Source of the DNA: Candidula unifasciata
Taxonomy: Eukaryota; Mollusca; Gastropoda; Stylommatophora; Geomitridae
DNA length: 64,000 nt
NCBI GenBank assembly: GCA_905116865.2
Contig: CAJHNH020007556.1
Location: forward strand, 371,501-435,500
Reading direction: 5' to 3'
Shown: piece after piece, positions 10,968-19,800 of the stretch
Layout of the letters: the number at the start of each line of letters is the position of its first letter
How positions within the stretch are numbered: the first letter of the stretch is position 1
Made by a program: the position numbers and the translations under genes
The notes under the pieces: generated by a model
Told to the model about the DNA's origin: nothing
Seen by the model: only the letters and a program-made list of their open reading frames with translations
Databases searched by the model: none

Positions 10968-11645
10968 CAATTTGCGATCTTTTCGGCAATTTCCGTTACC
11001 CGGAAACCGTTCAGAACTTGTTCGGGAAATCTCGGCTGGTTTCCGGATGGGTCCAAATCTCATGAAAATTCGTGATTGGTGGGAATTTGGACCAGCTATA
11101 AATAGCTGGAAACAGCGTGGGGGAACCCGATTAACAGCGCATGTCTACGACAGCCGGACTCCTCTGTTTTTCTGTTAGTCATCAGTTTGATTGAAAATAG
11201 CGGTAAATTCGAGGTTGGCTTTAGGCCTTAAACATTACCAGTTGTGGTAATGCTAGTTACAGTTGAATTCTCCATCCAATTTTACATTTGCATAAATAAA
11301 TTTCTTTCCCGACTTTCGCTGTTTAGATTTACAGTGACATTTTTTAGGCAATCGCATGCGGCTGAGTCTCACTGCCTGCCATCTTGTCCAATGACAGTCC
11401 AATGTCAACAAAGCCGATACAGAACTGCGCAGTAGGTTGCGCAGTGAAAAACTTCTTGTTTCTGGGTCACAAGTTTTAGCGGCTGTTTCTTACATCTCAT
11501 CTCCACAAAAACCTACACATCTCAGCTCAGAAATGACATACAAGCCTAAATGAGGTACCATTGGAAAGAGATTGTTTACAGCTATCTAAATGTGCTGGTT
11601 TTATTGGTGTAGAGGGCATTTTAAAAATTTGACTGAAGTACCTAC
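10968..11645. other. Insertion or intron inside the piggyBac transposase, with promoter-like palindromes
   Basis: About 680 bp interrupt the transposase between FFPLTL and SLDTAIDL. Both edges carry CTACAGT (near 10,967 and 11,642), which could be a 7-bp target duplication. The minus-strand donor TAG/GTACTT and acceptor CTGTAG could instead mark an intron, but the TAG is in frame before the donor. Inside are a perfect 18-bp palindrome around TATAAATA (11,092-11,109) and imperfect inverted repeats (GTCCAAAT with ATTTGGAC; ACCCGGAAACC with GGTTTCCGG). Solo LTR, foldback element and intron are all open. Confidence 0.5.
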
Positions 11646-12040
11646 AGTGTCAGGGGAAAAAATGTGTCTGACATAACACCTTGTTGTTCTTGGTATGGAG
11701 GAAGACTGTCAATCTCAACAAGTTCATTTTCAGCAGCCTTTCTCCATTTCAAAACTACATTTTCAGCTGTAGATATATTCTGGTCTCTTGTGCCACGCCC
11801 ACTTCTATCAACAGAAGTGCCTACATCACCTGCCTCATCAAGTCCATCATCGCTATCGCTACTTTCAGTTGCGATATTGTCCAATGGTGCATCTCTACTA
11901 AGCCAGGAATCATCGCTTTCAGCACCACAATCACTTGCAGAGTCAGAATCGTCTCTGCTACAGGTCTGGGTTTCATCATCAGACTTGATGAAAAGGCTGT
12001 ATACGCACTTGACACAAAAATTAACAAAATTTCACTGAAC
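11645..12040 (-). pseudogene. piggyBac transposase acidic N-terminus
   Basis: The minus strand reads SDDETQTCSRDDSDSASD, ESDDSWLSRDAPLDN, then ESSDSDDGLDEAGD and KWRKAAENELVE, ending FFPLTL and a stop. The serine/aspartate-rich head is typical of piggyBac N-termini. Joined to the next piece it gives the expected FF...EVNRYG context. The start codon is uncertain; a candidate lies near 12,040. Confidence 0.75.
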
Positions 12041-12251
12041 AAAACGCTTGTAATGACTCTAATCGATATGAATCGAAAGGACAGCCATCTTGGAACAATT
12101 AGAATACCCGGATGCAGTTTAATTCAAAAACTATCGGTAGGGACGTCGGTCGGCAGACTACAAGTCGCTAATTCGACGATAGTCGAAGTTGGTCACCAGG
12201 GGATATGGCCGGAAATTCGTAGATCGTCGAAGTTGGTCAGCAAATGATTAA

Positions 12252-12500
12252 ACAGAATACCTTCCCTGGGACTTGAAAAATGCATGTATCACGTGAACAC
12301 ATTCTGTGACCTCGTGACCTCTATAACTTATGACTAACAAGAAAATTTAATGTCGACTCAGCTTTAAAAAATCTATTTGGCTCAAGGGACTCCCCTCCTC
12401 TCCCACAGACACAGTCCAATGCTATTTTTAGCTAATGTTTTCATCCCTAACTTCTTGAAGAGCAGGAGCTAACTCAGCCAATAGTATTATTAATACTATT
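12252..12500. other. Spacer between piggyBac and BLOC1S1
   Basis: AT-rich 3' flank of BLOC1S1. I see no strong polyadenylation signal on the minus strand directly after the stop at 12,503, and no repeat. Confidence 0.35.
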
Positions 12501-12502
12501 AA

Positions 12503-12759
12503 CTATGCATCACGTAAACAGGTCACTACAGAAATGTTGAGAAAAGTTGCAAATTTGGGAAATTGGACCCAGCCGGAAGTGTCAGTTTTGCTGTTCCTTG
12601 GGCTGAAAGGGTTCATTAAGGTATATTTTTTATATACGTCAAGCCTATCCCCCCAACCATACATATCATAATATGGGTTGCCTGATACTGAATATGTTGG
12701 GCTGAAAGATACAGATATTGCCGCTGAGCTGTAAACCACAACACAACGTTCCAGCTGTC
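12503..12759 (-). CDS. BLOC1S1: BLOC1S1, putative last exon with unusual C-terminal extension
   Basis: The preceding exon ends in AAA plus one base of the next codon. An acceptor here (cccttgaaag, then GACAGCTG) completes it as K-G-Q-L-E, matching the KGQLQ that almost ends the vertebrate protein. There the protein stops after a few more residues. Here the frame stays open for about 80 further codons (RCVVVYSSAAISVSF, a tyrosine- and glycine-containing stretch, stop at 12,503). The splice join is well supported by homology. The long tail could be a lineage-specific extension, or the true stop could lie on another alternative exon. An alternative end is read-through of the previous exon's donor, giving R-K-G-K and a stop at 12,875. 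Confidence 0.6.
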
Positions 12760-12882
12760 CTTTCAAGGGCGAACACAAAATAAAAATAAAAATTCAGGAA
12801 TGTGTAACTAAAGTGCGTAATAACTGACGGTGAAAAGACTGTTAACAAACTTTTAATAAAACATAAGAAAATAACTATTTAC

Positions 12883-12970
12883 CTTTTCTATAGGCATATT
12901 CTAATGCACTTGATATAGTCCTCATGTCAGTTTCAATACTTTTTGCCCAGTTCTCCACATCACCTATTTC
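12883..12970 (-). CDS. BLOC1S1: BLOC1S1 exon (EIGDVENWA block)
   Basis: BLOC1S1 (BLOS1/GCN5L1) is a small coiled-coil subunit shared by BLOC-1 and BORC, complexes that shape endosome and lysosome trafficking and positioning. It has also been linked to mitochondrial protein acetylation. This 88-bp exon reads EIGDVENWAKSIETDM, then RTISSALEYAYRK, nearly identical to the vertebrate C-terminal helix (from memory, EIGDVENWARSIELDM...). The acceptor is ctgttttag and the donor AAAAG/GTAAAT. It starts in phase 0 and ends in phase 1, consistent with the neighbouring exons. It is separated by a 258-bp intron from the exon upstream and 123 bp from the one downstream. Confidence 0.93.
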
Positions 12971-13228
12971 CTAAAACAGAAACAAAACACATACATAAAA
13001 TTCTACATATATCTTTTCTTACACACACAGACACACATGTATACATGCACACACATGTTGAGAGAAGAGAGCGAGGTGTCAAACAAAGTGTATGTCCTTT
13101 TTTGAAGCATTTCTGGGATGAAAGAATTATGCAAAACTGAAAAAATATGTGTTTTTTTTTTTCAATGTTTGAAATGCTTTAATGTTTTAATAGGTGTTTA
13201 AAATAACAAAAAAACAGAAGGTAACAAC

Positions 13229-13361
13229 CTTGAGAGCAGTATTAAAATCCTCAACAAGTTTCAGCCACTGCATTGTCTGCTTGGAGAACTGGGCTGCGTT
13301 GGCCTGAAGAATGCGTGTTTCTGTATCAAGCTTCTTCTGGTTAACGTACGCCTGTGCTACT
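13229..13361 (-). CDS. BLOC1S1: BLOC1S1 exon (central coiled coil)
   Basis: This 133-bp exon completes a split glycine codon, then reads [15 protein letters not shown], then [16 protein letters not shown] and [13 protein letters not shown]. It aligns with the BLOC1S1 central helix (VAQAYMNQRKLD...QAAQFAKQTGQW...FNQALK). The acceptor is ggttttctag and the donor CTCAAG/GTTGTT. The upstream intron is about 1.8 kb (13,362-15,166) and contains a LINE fragment and two S2 SINEs, one of them split by another insertion. All splice phases agree with the flanking exons, so the gene looks functional in this window. Confidence 0.93.
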
Positions 13362-13394
13362 CTAGAAAACCAAAATAATTCATATCTATATTAT

Positions 13395-13920
13395 TGCAAT
13401 ATTTTTTAGGCATTTTATAAAATAAAGAACATCTTGTGCAATATATCCTTGTCATTGAGAGTAAGAAAAAGAATTCTTGCTTGCTATATACATCCAGTTT
13501 TAACATATGGCTGTGAATCCTGGACAATTGGTAGGCAGGCCAAACAATTTCTTGAGGCCTCAGAGATGTGGCTTTACAAAAAAATGCTTAGAATACCTTG
13601 GACAGCCAAAAAGAGCAACCAAGAGGTTTTGAAAGAGGCGGGAGTCACAAGCCAAGAGCCCGAAGACAACTTATCACAGACATCAGGAGACAGACATCAT
13701 TTTTCGGCCATGTTATGAGAAGAGGGAAAATAGAACATGTTGTGACCACTGGAAAGATCTGTGGAAAGAGGGATAGAGGAAGACAACGAGAGAAGATGCT
13801 TGACAGTCTTGTTGCATGGCATGGAGGTGTGTCGGCACACAAACTGATACAAGCTGCAGGAGATTGCAGATTATGGAGAGGCATGATCGCCCACGCCAGT
13901 CGGCAAGGCACCTGATGATT
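13395..13920 (+). mobile_element. RTE-like LINE 3' fragment (family B) inside BLOC1S1 intron
   Basis: This starts ttataaaataaagaacatc, almost identical to 27,184, and reads SWTIGRQAKQFLEASEMW, then KKMLRIPWTAKKSNQEVL, and in the other frame FFGHVMRRGKIEHVV and GKRDRGRQREKMLDSLVA. This is the LINE C-terminal region, with one frameshift near 13,660. It is antisense to BLOC1S1. Confidence 0.85.
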
Positions 13921-14061
13921 ACAAAATAATTTACTGCACCTATTCTAAACTCTTTGTCCACATTTAACAAAATGCACTGTTACATAATTTTTATTGTAAA
14001 TTGTGTCATTCTTACTTGCTTCATCTTATTTCTATATAAATAAACTTTCTTCTTCTTCTTC

Positions 14062-14570
14062 GCGTTTACCAGCAGTAAACTCTGGCAGAAAGTTCTGGTT
14101 GTTTTTTAACTTCTAGACCTCAGTCCTGTTCCAAAACTTTAGTGCTGTGTATGCATCCATTTGACAGATCTGATTAATTTGTATGCAGACTGTTCGTTCC
14201 TTGCCTCTCAGGCAGGTGTACTCCGACTTTAAAGGAAGCTGCCAATTAGTAGACTTTTAAGACATGCATTTGGATAGGCAAGCAAAGAATAGTGACACTG
14301 CACCCTACCAGGCATGTCGTAAGAGGCGACTAAGGGCAGGGTTGGGCTTGAGGTTGGCTACCTCATCCTGTAAAAACCATAGCCACAAAAACCAACCAAC
14401 CATGGATAAGTCAAAAAGAATGGCGAAGGATAGAACGACTTGGCGTGAGTTGGTAGAGGGCCTATGCTCTATTGGGGGATAGAAAGGCAGAAGAAGAAGA
14501 AGAATTTGGATAGGCAATGGGTCTATTCTTGTTTTCCCTATAGCACGGCCCTGGAACCCACACGGGGAAA
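14062..14570 (-). mobile_element. SINE S2 copy split by a younger insertion
   Basis: The S2 tail and body occupy 14,062-14,280 (cttcttcttcgcgtttacca, gcagactgttcgttccttgc). The head resumes at about 14,500-14,570 (ggcaatgggtctattc, ggaacccacacgggg). Between them lies the element at 14,281-14,497. The shared atttggataggcaa on both sides is that element's target duplication. Confidence 0.85.
14281..14497 (+). mobile_element. SINE family S5: S2-like head plus LINE-A tail, with 14-bp target duplication
   Basis: The element starts agcaaagaatagtgacactg, carries the gcatgtcgtaagaggcgact block also seen in S2, and then a middle with ggttggctacctcatcctgt. Its last ~90 bp (gaatggcgaaggatagaacg through gctctattgggggatag to a GAA tail) match the 3' end of the LINE at 49,365-49,930. 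The flanks repeat atttggataggcaa. Sharing a 3' tail with a LINE is the usual way SINEs borrow a partner's reverse transcriptase. Confidence 0.8.
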
Positions 14571-14699
14571 ATAAACATTCAAAATACTATTTATGTTTAT
14601 GATATATAGCCTACATCCAATTTCCTACACTGTTATCTTAAACACAAGAATTTTTTTCACTTAGTTTGGAACAACAAGCTTACTTCCAAAATATTTTTT

Positions 14700-14998
14700 T
14701 GTCTTCTCTTTATTCTTCATGTTCACCAGCTGTAAACTCCAGCAGAAAGTTCTGGTTGTTCCTCCACTTCTCGACTTTAGTCTTGTTTCGGAACTTGAGT
14801 TTTGCATGCACATCTATTTCACAGATCTGGCTTATTTGAATGCAGACTGCTTATTCCTCGACTCTCAGGCAGATGTGCTCCAACTTCCAAGGAAAGTTTT
14901 ATGACACGCTTGTATGGGGGAAAGGGAGGGGGTGGGGTGGTTGGGTCTATACCCCCCTCCCCCCAATAATGGGTCGCCAGGACTCACATGAGGAAAAT
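14700..14998 (-). mobile_element. SINE family S2 copy with G-rich head
   Basis: From ttcaccagctgtaaactcca through gaatgcagactgcttattcc to a head disrupted by ggggaaagggaggggg tracts, ending near ggactcacatgagg. It is inside the BLOC1S1 intron. Confidence 0.8.
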
Positions 14999-15009
14999 AT
15001 AATCTAAAT

Positions 15010-15085
15010 ACTGCATGCACAACATATGGGACAGATAAGCTCTGTGTGTGTGTGTGGTTGTGTGTATGTGCGTGTGTGCACATGT
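15010..15085 (+). repeat. (GT)n-rich microsatellite
   Basis: Interrupted GT repeats (tgtgtgtgtgtgtggttgtg and following) lie in the BLOC1S1 intron. Confidence 0.75.
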
Positions 15086-15166
15086 GTGTAGAATAAAAAA
15101 AGTAATGTTATGCACATTCTGAAAAACTGTCACTAATGCATTAATAACGGTTAATTAGTCATTTAC

Positions 15167-15239
15167 CCAGCATTCAAATGGTCAACCAAAACATGAGACA
15201 GTGCGGTAGCTGCAACCACTGCATCTTTTTTGCGTTTTT
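15167..15239 (-). CDS. BLOC1S1: BLOC1S1 exon (EKRKKDAVVAA block)
   Basis: This is a 73-bp exon. The acceptor tttttacttcttcag is followed by two bases that complete a split codon, presumably glutamate. Then KRKKDAVVAATALSHVLV and DHLNAG match the vertebrate EKRRREAIAAATCLTEALV-DHLNVG segment. The donor is GCTGG/GTAAAT, leaving GG of a glycine codon that the next exon completes. The first exon (in other animals a short MLSRLLKEHQ-type segment) was not found. It must lie upstream on this strand, above 15,240, or outside the window. Confidence 0.92.
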
Positions 15240-15685
15240 CTGAAGAAGTAAAAAACACTTTGAAAATAATTCTTCTGCACCATGTATAATATGGCCAATG
15301 TATAATTTTGAATGATCTAGAAATTATGAGGCCAGATCAAATAAAACCTGTCCAACAGCTTTTTAAAAAATATACAAAAATTATATTAGCAGGTGTGACT
15401 GACTCAAAAAGCATGTTGAGGAAGGTCAGGACAGGCATGCTTCGTGTAGAGTGGCAATCTTTGTGCAGAGGGGTATGCTTCACTTCGGAGGTCATGGGTA
15501 AAGAGTATTGTGTGGATCTTTTACCCGGGTTATGTTAGCGTGCTGGAAAATTAACAGATGGACAGATTGACTGGCTCTACACAACTTGGTGGAATAATCA
15601 TGATAAGGCAGCCATGGTTAAGGTCTTATGGGAGCACATACTGTACAATTCAGAACAGCAAATTTATCATCACAGTCTGGTGAGA
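15240..15685. other. BLOC1S1 upstream intron, unassigned sequence
   Basis: This contains a plus-strand relic frame (GKLTDGQIDWLYTTWW and further, near 15,550-15,640) with stops. It may be part of a larger repeat that ends in the S3 unit, but I cannot name it. Confidence 0.35.
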
Positions 15686-15689
15686 GTGA

Positions 15690-15880
15690 TGCAGTGAGGA
15701 TTGACAAGGGGACCTGGCTGATACTCGACGCTCAAAGGAAAGGCAAGATGGACAAATAATCAGACTACTACTAGCACCATTAGTATTGGAATTCTGTGCT
15801 GGCTGCTTAAGATGGGGGCAGAGCGCTTATGGGAATGTCCTGAGTGCTATGATATCGGTTCTTTAATAAACTTCAAACAA
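15690..15880 (+). mobile_element. Short repeat family S3 copy
   Basis: Reads gcgcttatgggaatgtcctg, then agtgctatgatatcggttct, and ends ttaataaac. It is colinear with the reverse complement of the copies at 2,415, 33,450 and 56,375. Confidence 0.75.
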
Positions 15881-16495
15881 AGTCAGCTTTTGGTCAAAAC
15901 TGAGGATAGACCTGGTCACTGTTTTTAGTCGTAGCAAATTTTTTTGCATTTGATAGATAGTGGCCATTGCATTTGCCTCCATTGGTAGAAGGAAAGGATA
16001 TAGTTGTGTCGCCCAGCTACTGAGCTGAGATTATGGTGCAGCACTGTGAGCTGCAACAGATTTATTTCATTTTGAATGTTTTTCGGCTGTGATCAGTGTG
16101 GTGTTGTGAACTGTAGATTCAGAACATGGCGAGTGGCTTTTTGCAGCAAAATTTGTGGTGCCTAGAATTATTTGCATATGCAACTGCTGTTTTGTTTGTT
16201 ACTCAAAGTAACTGCCGCTTTCGTCGATGATGAACTGCATTTCTCGAACTATTTGATTACTATTACTTTTTCAAAATAATATTAGTATTTCAAGTCAACT
16301 CATTTCCATATATTTTATTACCTTGGAGCTCCTTGCGGGTTTGCTGTCTAGACTGGTGTTGTTTTACTAGATTAGACAACATGATTACAGTCCATCTACC
16401 TCATTCGGAAGATATGAATGGGCGTTCACAAATCAGAACTTCCTTTGATAGACAACAATGATGGAAGCAAATTAATCTGTGGAAATAGTAAACAG
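15881..16495. other. Unannotated stretch
   Basis: No coding or repeat signal recognised. Confidence 0.35.
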
Positions 16496-17200
16496 CAGTG
16501 TTGCCACTTTTCTTTGACAAAAAATATCCTAAACGGTGTCAAAAAATATCTAAAAAGATCTAAATCTGCGTGAAAAAGATCTAGAAAAAACATCCAAATT
16601 TAAAAAGTCAAAAATTACATAGCTTTTGTTAAGACTTACCCTACATAATCATGTCCTCACCTTCACTGATGTCTGCCTCACAAGATCCACAGGACAAACT
16701 TAGCTTGGATAATGAAGTTGAAGCTTCATATCCAAAATGACCCTGGTATGCTTTAGCTGTTCAATTTTTTTTTATAAGTGGAACAGTAGGTTTATTTCTC
16801 TAGTCTCATCAGGCCGAATTTTAATGGCACGATAGCATTTAAGAGGTCTATTTCTTTCTACGTCAGCATTTGAGTAGGTTAGTATCATGGCAGACATGGC
16901 ACTCTAAAGAGCTTACAGAATGGTCTATTTGATGAGGCATCTTTAAATTGTCTCACTTCAATCGCTGAGGCATTATCAGTACCAATTACAGCCAAATTCT
17001 TCAAGCCCAACTGTTTGCTGATTAAAAGGTCCTTCAGTTCCTAAACTATACTTTCTACATCACACTTTTCAAATTGAACTAGTCAAAGATTTTTTACAAA
17101 TCGATCAAATGGTCACAGTTTGAAATTGTGCAGTGACAAATTAAAAACATTGCGACTGATACTTCAACTTGTGATGATTCTTTATCAGCATAGTGGAAAT
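16496..17200 (-). mobile_element. hAT element, inverted and internally deleted copy (copy E)
   Basis: This starts with the hAT terminal repeat cagtgttgccacttttc and continues, reversed, through the 3' part of the family seen at 29.8-35.0 kb and 50.5-52.6 kb: cacgcagattt-type motifs, the C-terminal transposase region (tctagtctcatcaggccgaa), then a jump to the central domain (cagtaccaattacagccaaa). Most of the transposase is deleted, and the other end is lost near 17,200. Confidence 0.8.
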
Positions 17201-17335
17201 TTCTGGCTCTCCTGCCTCAAGAAAACAATGTTGGCAGTAGTTGCCAGGTAAGCTTTGTATAAAGCCGGCTCAACTTACATTTGATCAGACATACAGTACC
17301 GTTTCGTCCTTTCTAGGATGACATTTTTTGTTATT

Positions 17336-17510
17336 TAAATCCCCACCCTGGCTTTTGCCAGGGACCGCAATATAGGCAGGCCATACATATGGCCAATTGT
17401 CTGAACGCGGTTTCTGGGACCTCTCCACGGCGATCCTCATCCACATGGTGGTACTTTGTGTTTATCGCTTGTGTGCTGTCCTGGTGGGGTAGAAAGTCAG
17501 TCAGTCATTT
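17336..17510 (+). repeat. Dispersed repeat R1, copy 1
   Basis: Shares ccctggcttttgccaggg, ctctccacgg, catggtgg and gtcctggtggggta with 17,783-17,935. The first motif is a short palindrome. The family is unknown; two diverged direct copies lie 447 bp apart. Confidence 0.7.
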
Positions 17511-17782
17511 GATTAGAATTGACATTCTTTGTTTCGAAAGTAGCGCAAATAAATCAGACCACAAATATAACCGGAGATTGTTGCAGGTTCGGCTAGCTAA
17601 CAGCAGGTTGAACGTGGTCGAACTTTTTTTTGTAAAACGAAATCGTAACGGAAATTTTTTTCAACATCTGCGACCGGGTCGCCCATTGGCTGACCGGTAG
17701 ACAACTTTGTCACTGGTTGCGACAGTATGTAGATCTGTCTCTTTGATAACATCAGTTGTTAAAAATTTTTCGATATTTTGAA

Positions 17783-17935
17783 GCCCTACCCTGGCTTTAG
17801 CCGGGGGCCGTAATTTAACCTAACGGTTGCACGCGGTTTCTGTTACCTCTCCACGGGTAACCTCATCCGCATGGTGGCACGTTGTGTCACCGGGTGTTTA
17901 TCTCTCTGTGTGATGTCCTGGTGGGGTACAATTTA
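17783..17935 (+). repeat. Dispersed repeat R1, copy 2
   Basis: Colinear with 17,336-17,510, starting ccctaccctggctttagccg and ending gtcctggtggggtacaattt. No coding potential or terminal repeats seen. Confidence 0.7.
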
Positions 17936-18445
17936 CTGACTTACTTAATTATAGCATCAACACCACAAGGGTCCTTTCCATGGCTACTTGTGGCGAGCAA
18001 TGCTAAGCTATTTTGTATGGCGCAAATAACCTAGCCACGATTATAATCTAAAGCTCCCCCTTCTGGGATGCTAGTTAAACGTGACAATTTTTTCTCTTCA
18101 AAGCTGATGATGATGATTCTTTGCCCGTTACATCAATGATGCACCATTTTCTTCCTTGCTCAGTTTGTTACAAACCCCTTGTGGCAGCTAACAGACGGCG
18201 CAGGTAATATCTGTGAGCATTAACTTTGATATCATCAAAGCATTTATTGTTGAAGTCTTCAAAGAAGAGCGATTTAAAAACAAAAACAGATGTTATTACT
18301 GTTAAACAAAGAACACATTTTTCTGCAGCTGCATACGAACGATATAATGCCAACAGGCAAAAGAAGAAGCATACATTTTTATTCTTATGGAAAGCGATTT
18401 TCATCTCCACACATTTCTTCATAATTTCTAAACCAGAATGTTTCT
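17936..18445. other. Unannotated stretch
   Basis: No recognisable gene or repeat; A/T-rich up to the AGT array. Confidence 0.35.
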
Positions 18446-18448
18446 TAT

Positions 18449-18625
<177 letters not shown>

Positions 18626-18744
18626 ATTATTCAATAATGTCCTGTGTAACCCTCACGGTTATAATTGGGATACATAATATTATTTGAGTTCTCCGAATAT
18701 ATTTATGTGTATTTTTTTAATTTATATATCATATTTCTTCTGCT

Positions 18745-18945
18745 ATTTAATTTTTTGGGGCCTTCTAGCCCCCAACTGAGCACAGGCCGTCAACCAATTA
18801 CGTCAATTCGTTCCATTCTTCGCCATATCCTTCCCCATCTTTTTAATTTCACTCTCAAGCTTCCTTTGTGTATTTTGTTGGTCTGTCTTTATTCATGTGC
18901 CCCTGTGGGTTCCAGTGCAACGACATTCTAGTTATATTGTTCTCT
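18745..18945 (-). mobile_element. LINE (family A) 3' end
   Basis: Reversed: gcccccaactgagcacaggc, ccattcttcgccatatcctt and gcccctgtgggttccagtgc match the end of the LINE at 49,365-49,930 (CLCIGTHRGIG region and tail). A short S2-like head fragment (cccgtgtgggttcc) abuts at 18,946-18,990. Confidence 0.7.
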
Positions 18946-18989
18946 CCCCGTGTGGGTTCCATGACTCGATTGTGGGGAAAACAATCAGA

Positions 18990-19800
18990 ATAAACTCCAC
19001 AGGGAAGCATGTACAGCAGGAGTCTACCAATCATCAGTAGACGTAACCTCTCATCGACAAATGTTTCGGCCCACGAGCTCCTATACATTTTCAGAGAGTG
19101 GGCCCACCTGAGTTCATGAAGCTCAGGGTTGGTTTCTCCTGCTGCACGTATTACCGGATGTTATTCGGACAGGGACAAGACGAATTGGTGATTTTGCAAA
19201 AGATACTGTGAGATAAGAAGTCGTCGCGGTAGCATAATTAAAAGCAGTCTGCATACCTGAACGACCGAGTGGCAAGCTTACGATTGGTTAATCGGACACA
19301 TGTTGGACTTTGTTGGCAGGTGGCAGAGGGACACTGGCAGACAATTCGGACACGATGGACTTTAAGGGATAAGTCATTCTTTTCCACTAGACACCCGCAC
19401 CAGCTCACCGAGGTCGTTCCCCCACGTTGTTCCGTTGTGTCCAGGGCCAGCTCGAGGCTAAGTGTCTGTTTGTGTTCATTACCTCGTAAGCCTAGTTGTT
19501 TAATCACATTGTAGAGTGAAGTGGAAACGAGACCTCTTGCGCCTACTTCGACGGTGAAGATTCTTACTGTGTACGACTCAAGAGACATTTCTCGAGCTTA
19601 AGACATTATTTCATAACGGCACGGTCAGCTCAAGAGGACACGCCGCAGGTGGAACTATGTCAGGTCAGGCCGGTCTTCCGGTCAGGGTACTTCATGGCCA
19701 CTGTCGTGGAATGATAAGACCCTTTCAGTTCGTAAGGCTGGTAACCTGACTTACCCGTATCGCAGCAAACACTCGTTCCGAAGATATAGATCGATTAGCC
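18990..19800 (-). mobile_element. LINE 3' end (family G), copy 2
   Basis: The minus strand reads TVEVGARGLVSTSLYNVI, then KQLGLRGNEHKQTLSLEL. The VE-VG-RGF-SL...LG-RG pattern is the extreme C-terminus of the LINE class that carries a zinc knuckle followed by a GRYTWRH motif; that upstream part lies at 21,935-23,280. It is homologous to 1,195-1,800. A further weak echo (gagcctagttgttta) occurs at 19,970. Confidence 0.65.

Larger units (their letters stand above)
8961..12251 (-). mobile_element. Complete piggyBac-type transposon with TTAA target sites
   Basis: The left end reads TTAA then CACTTTGCTGACCA. The right end, read inward on the other strand, is TTAA then TCATTTGCTGACC. These are terminal inverted repeats with the TTAA duplication that defines the piggyBac superfamily (TTAA at 8,961-8,964 and 12,248-12,251). 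The 3.29-kb element carries transposase pieces on the minus strand: an acidic N-terminus (11,645-12,030), the catalytic core (9,861-10,967) and a cysteine-rich C-terminus (9,560-9,860). A ~680-bp segment separates the first two. At least one in-frame stop and one frameshift suggest an inactive copy. It lies 250 bp beyond the BLOC1S1 stop codon. Confidence 0.9.

Noticed and set aside
17389..17700. 103-codon frame
   Set aside because: It starts inside repeat R1 and has no domain; R1 explains its first half.
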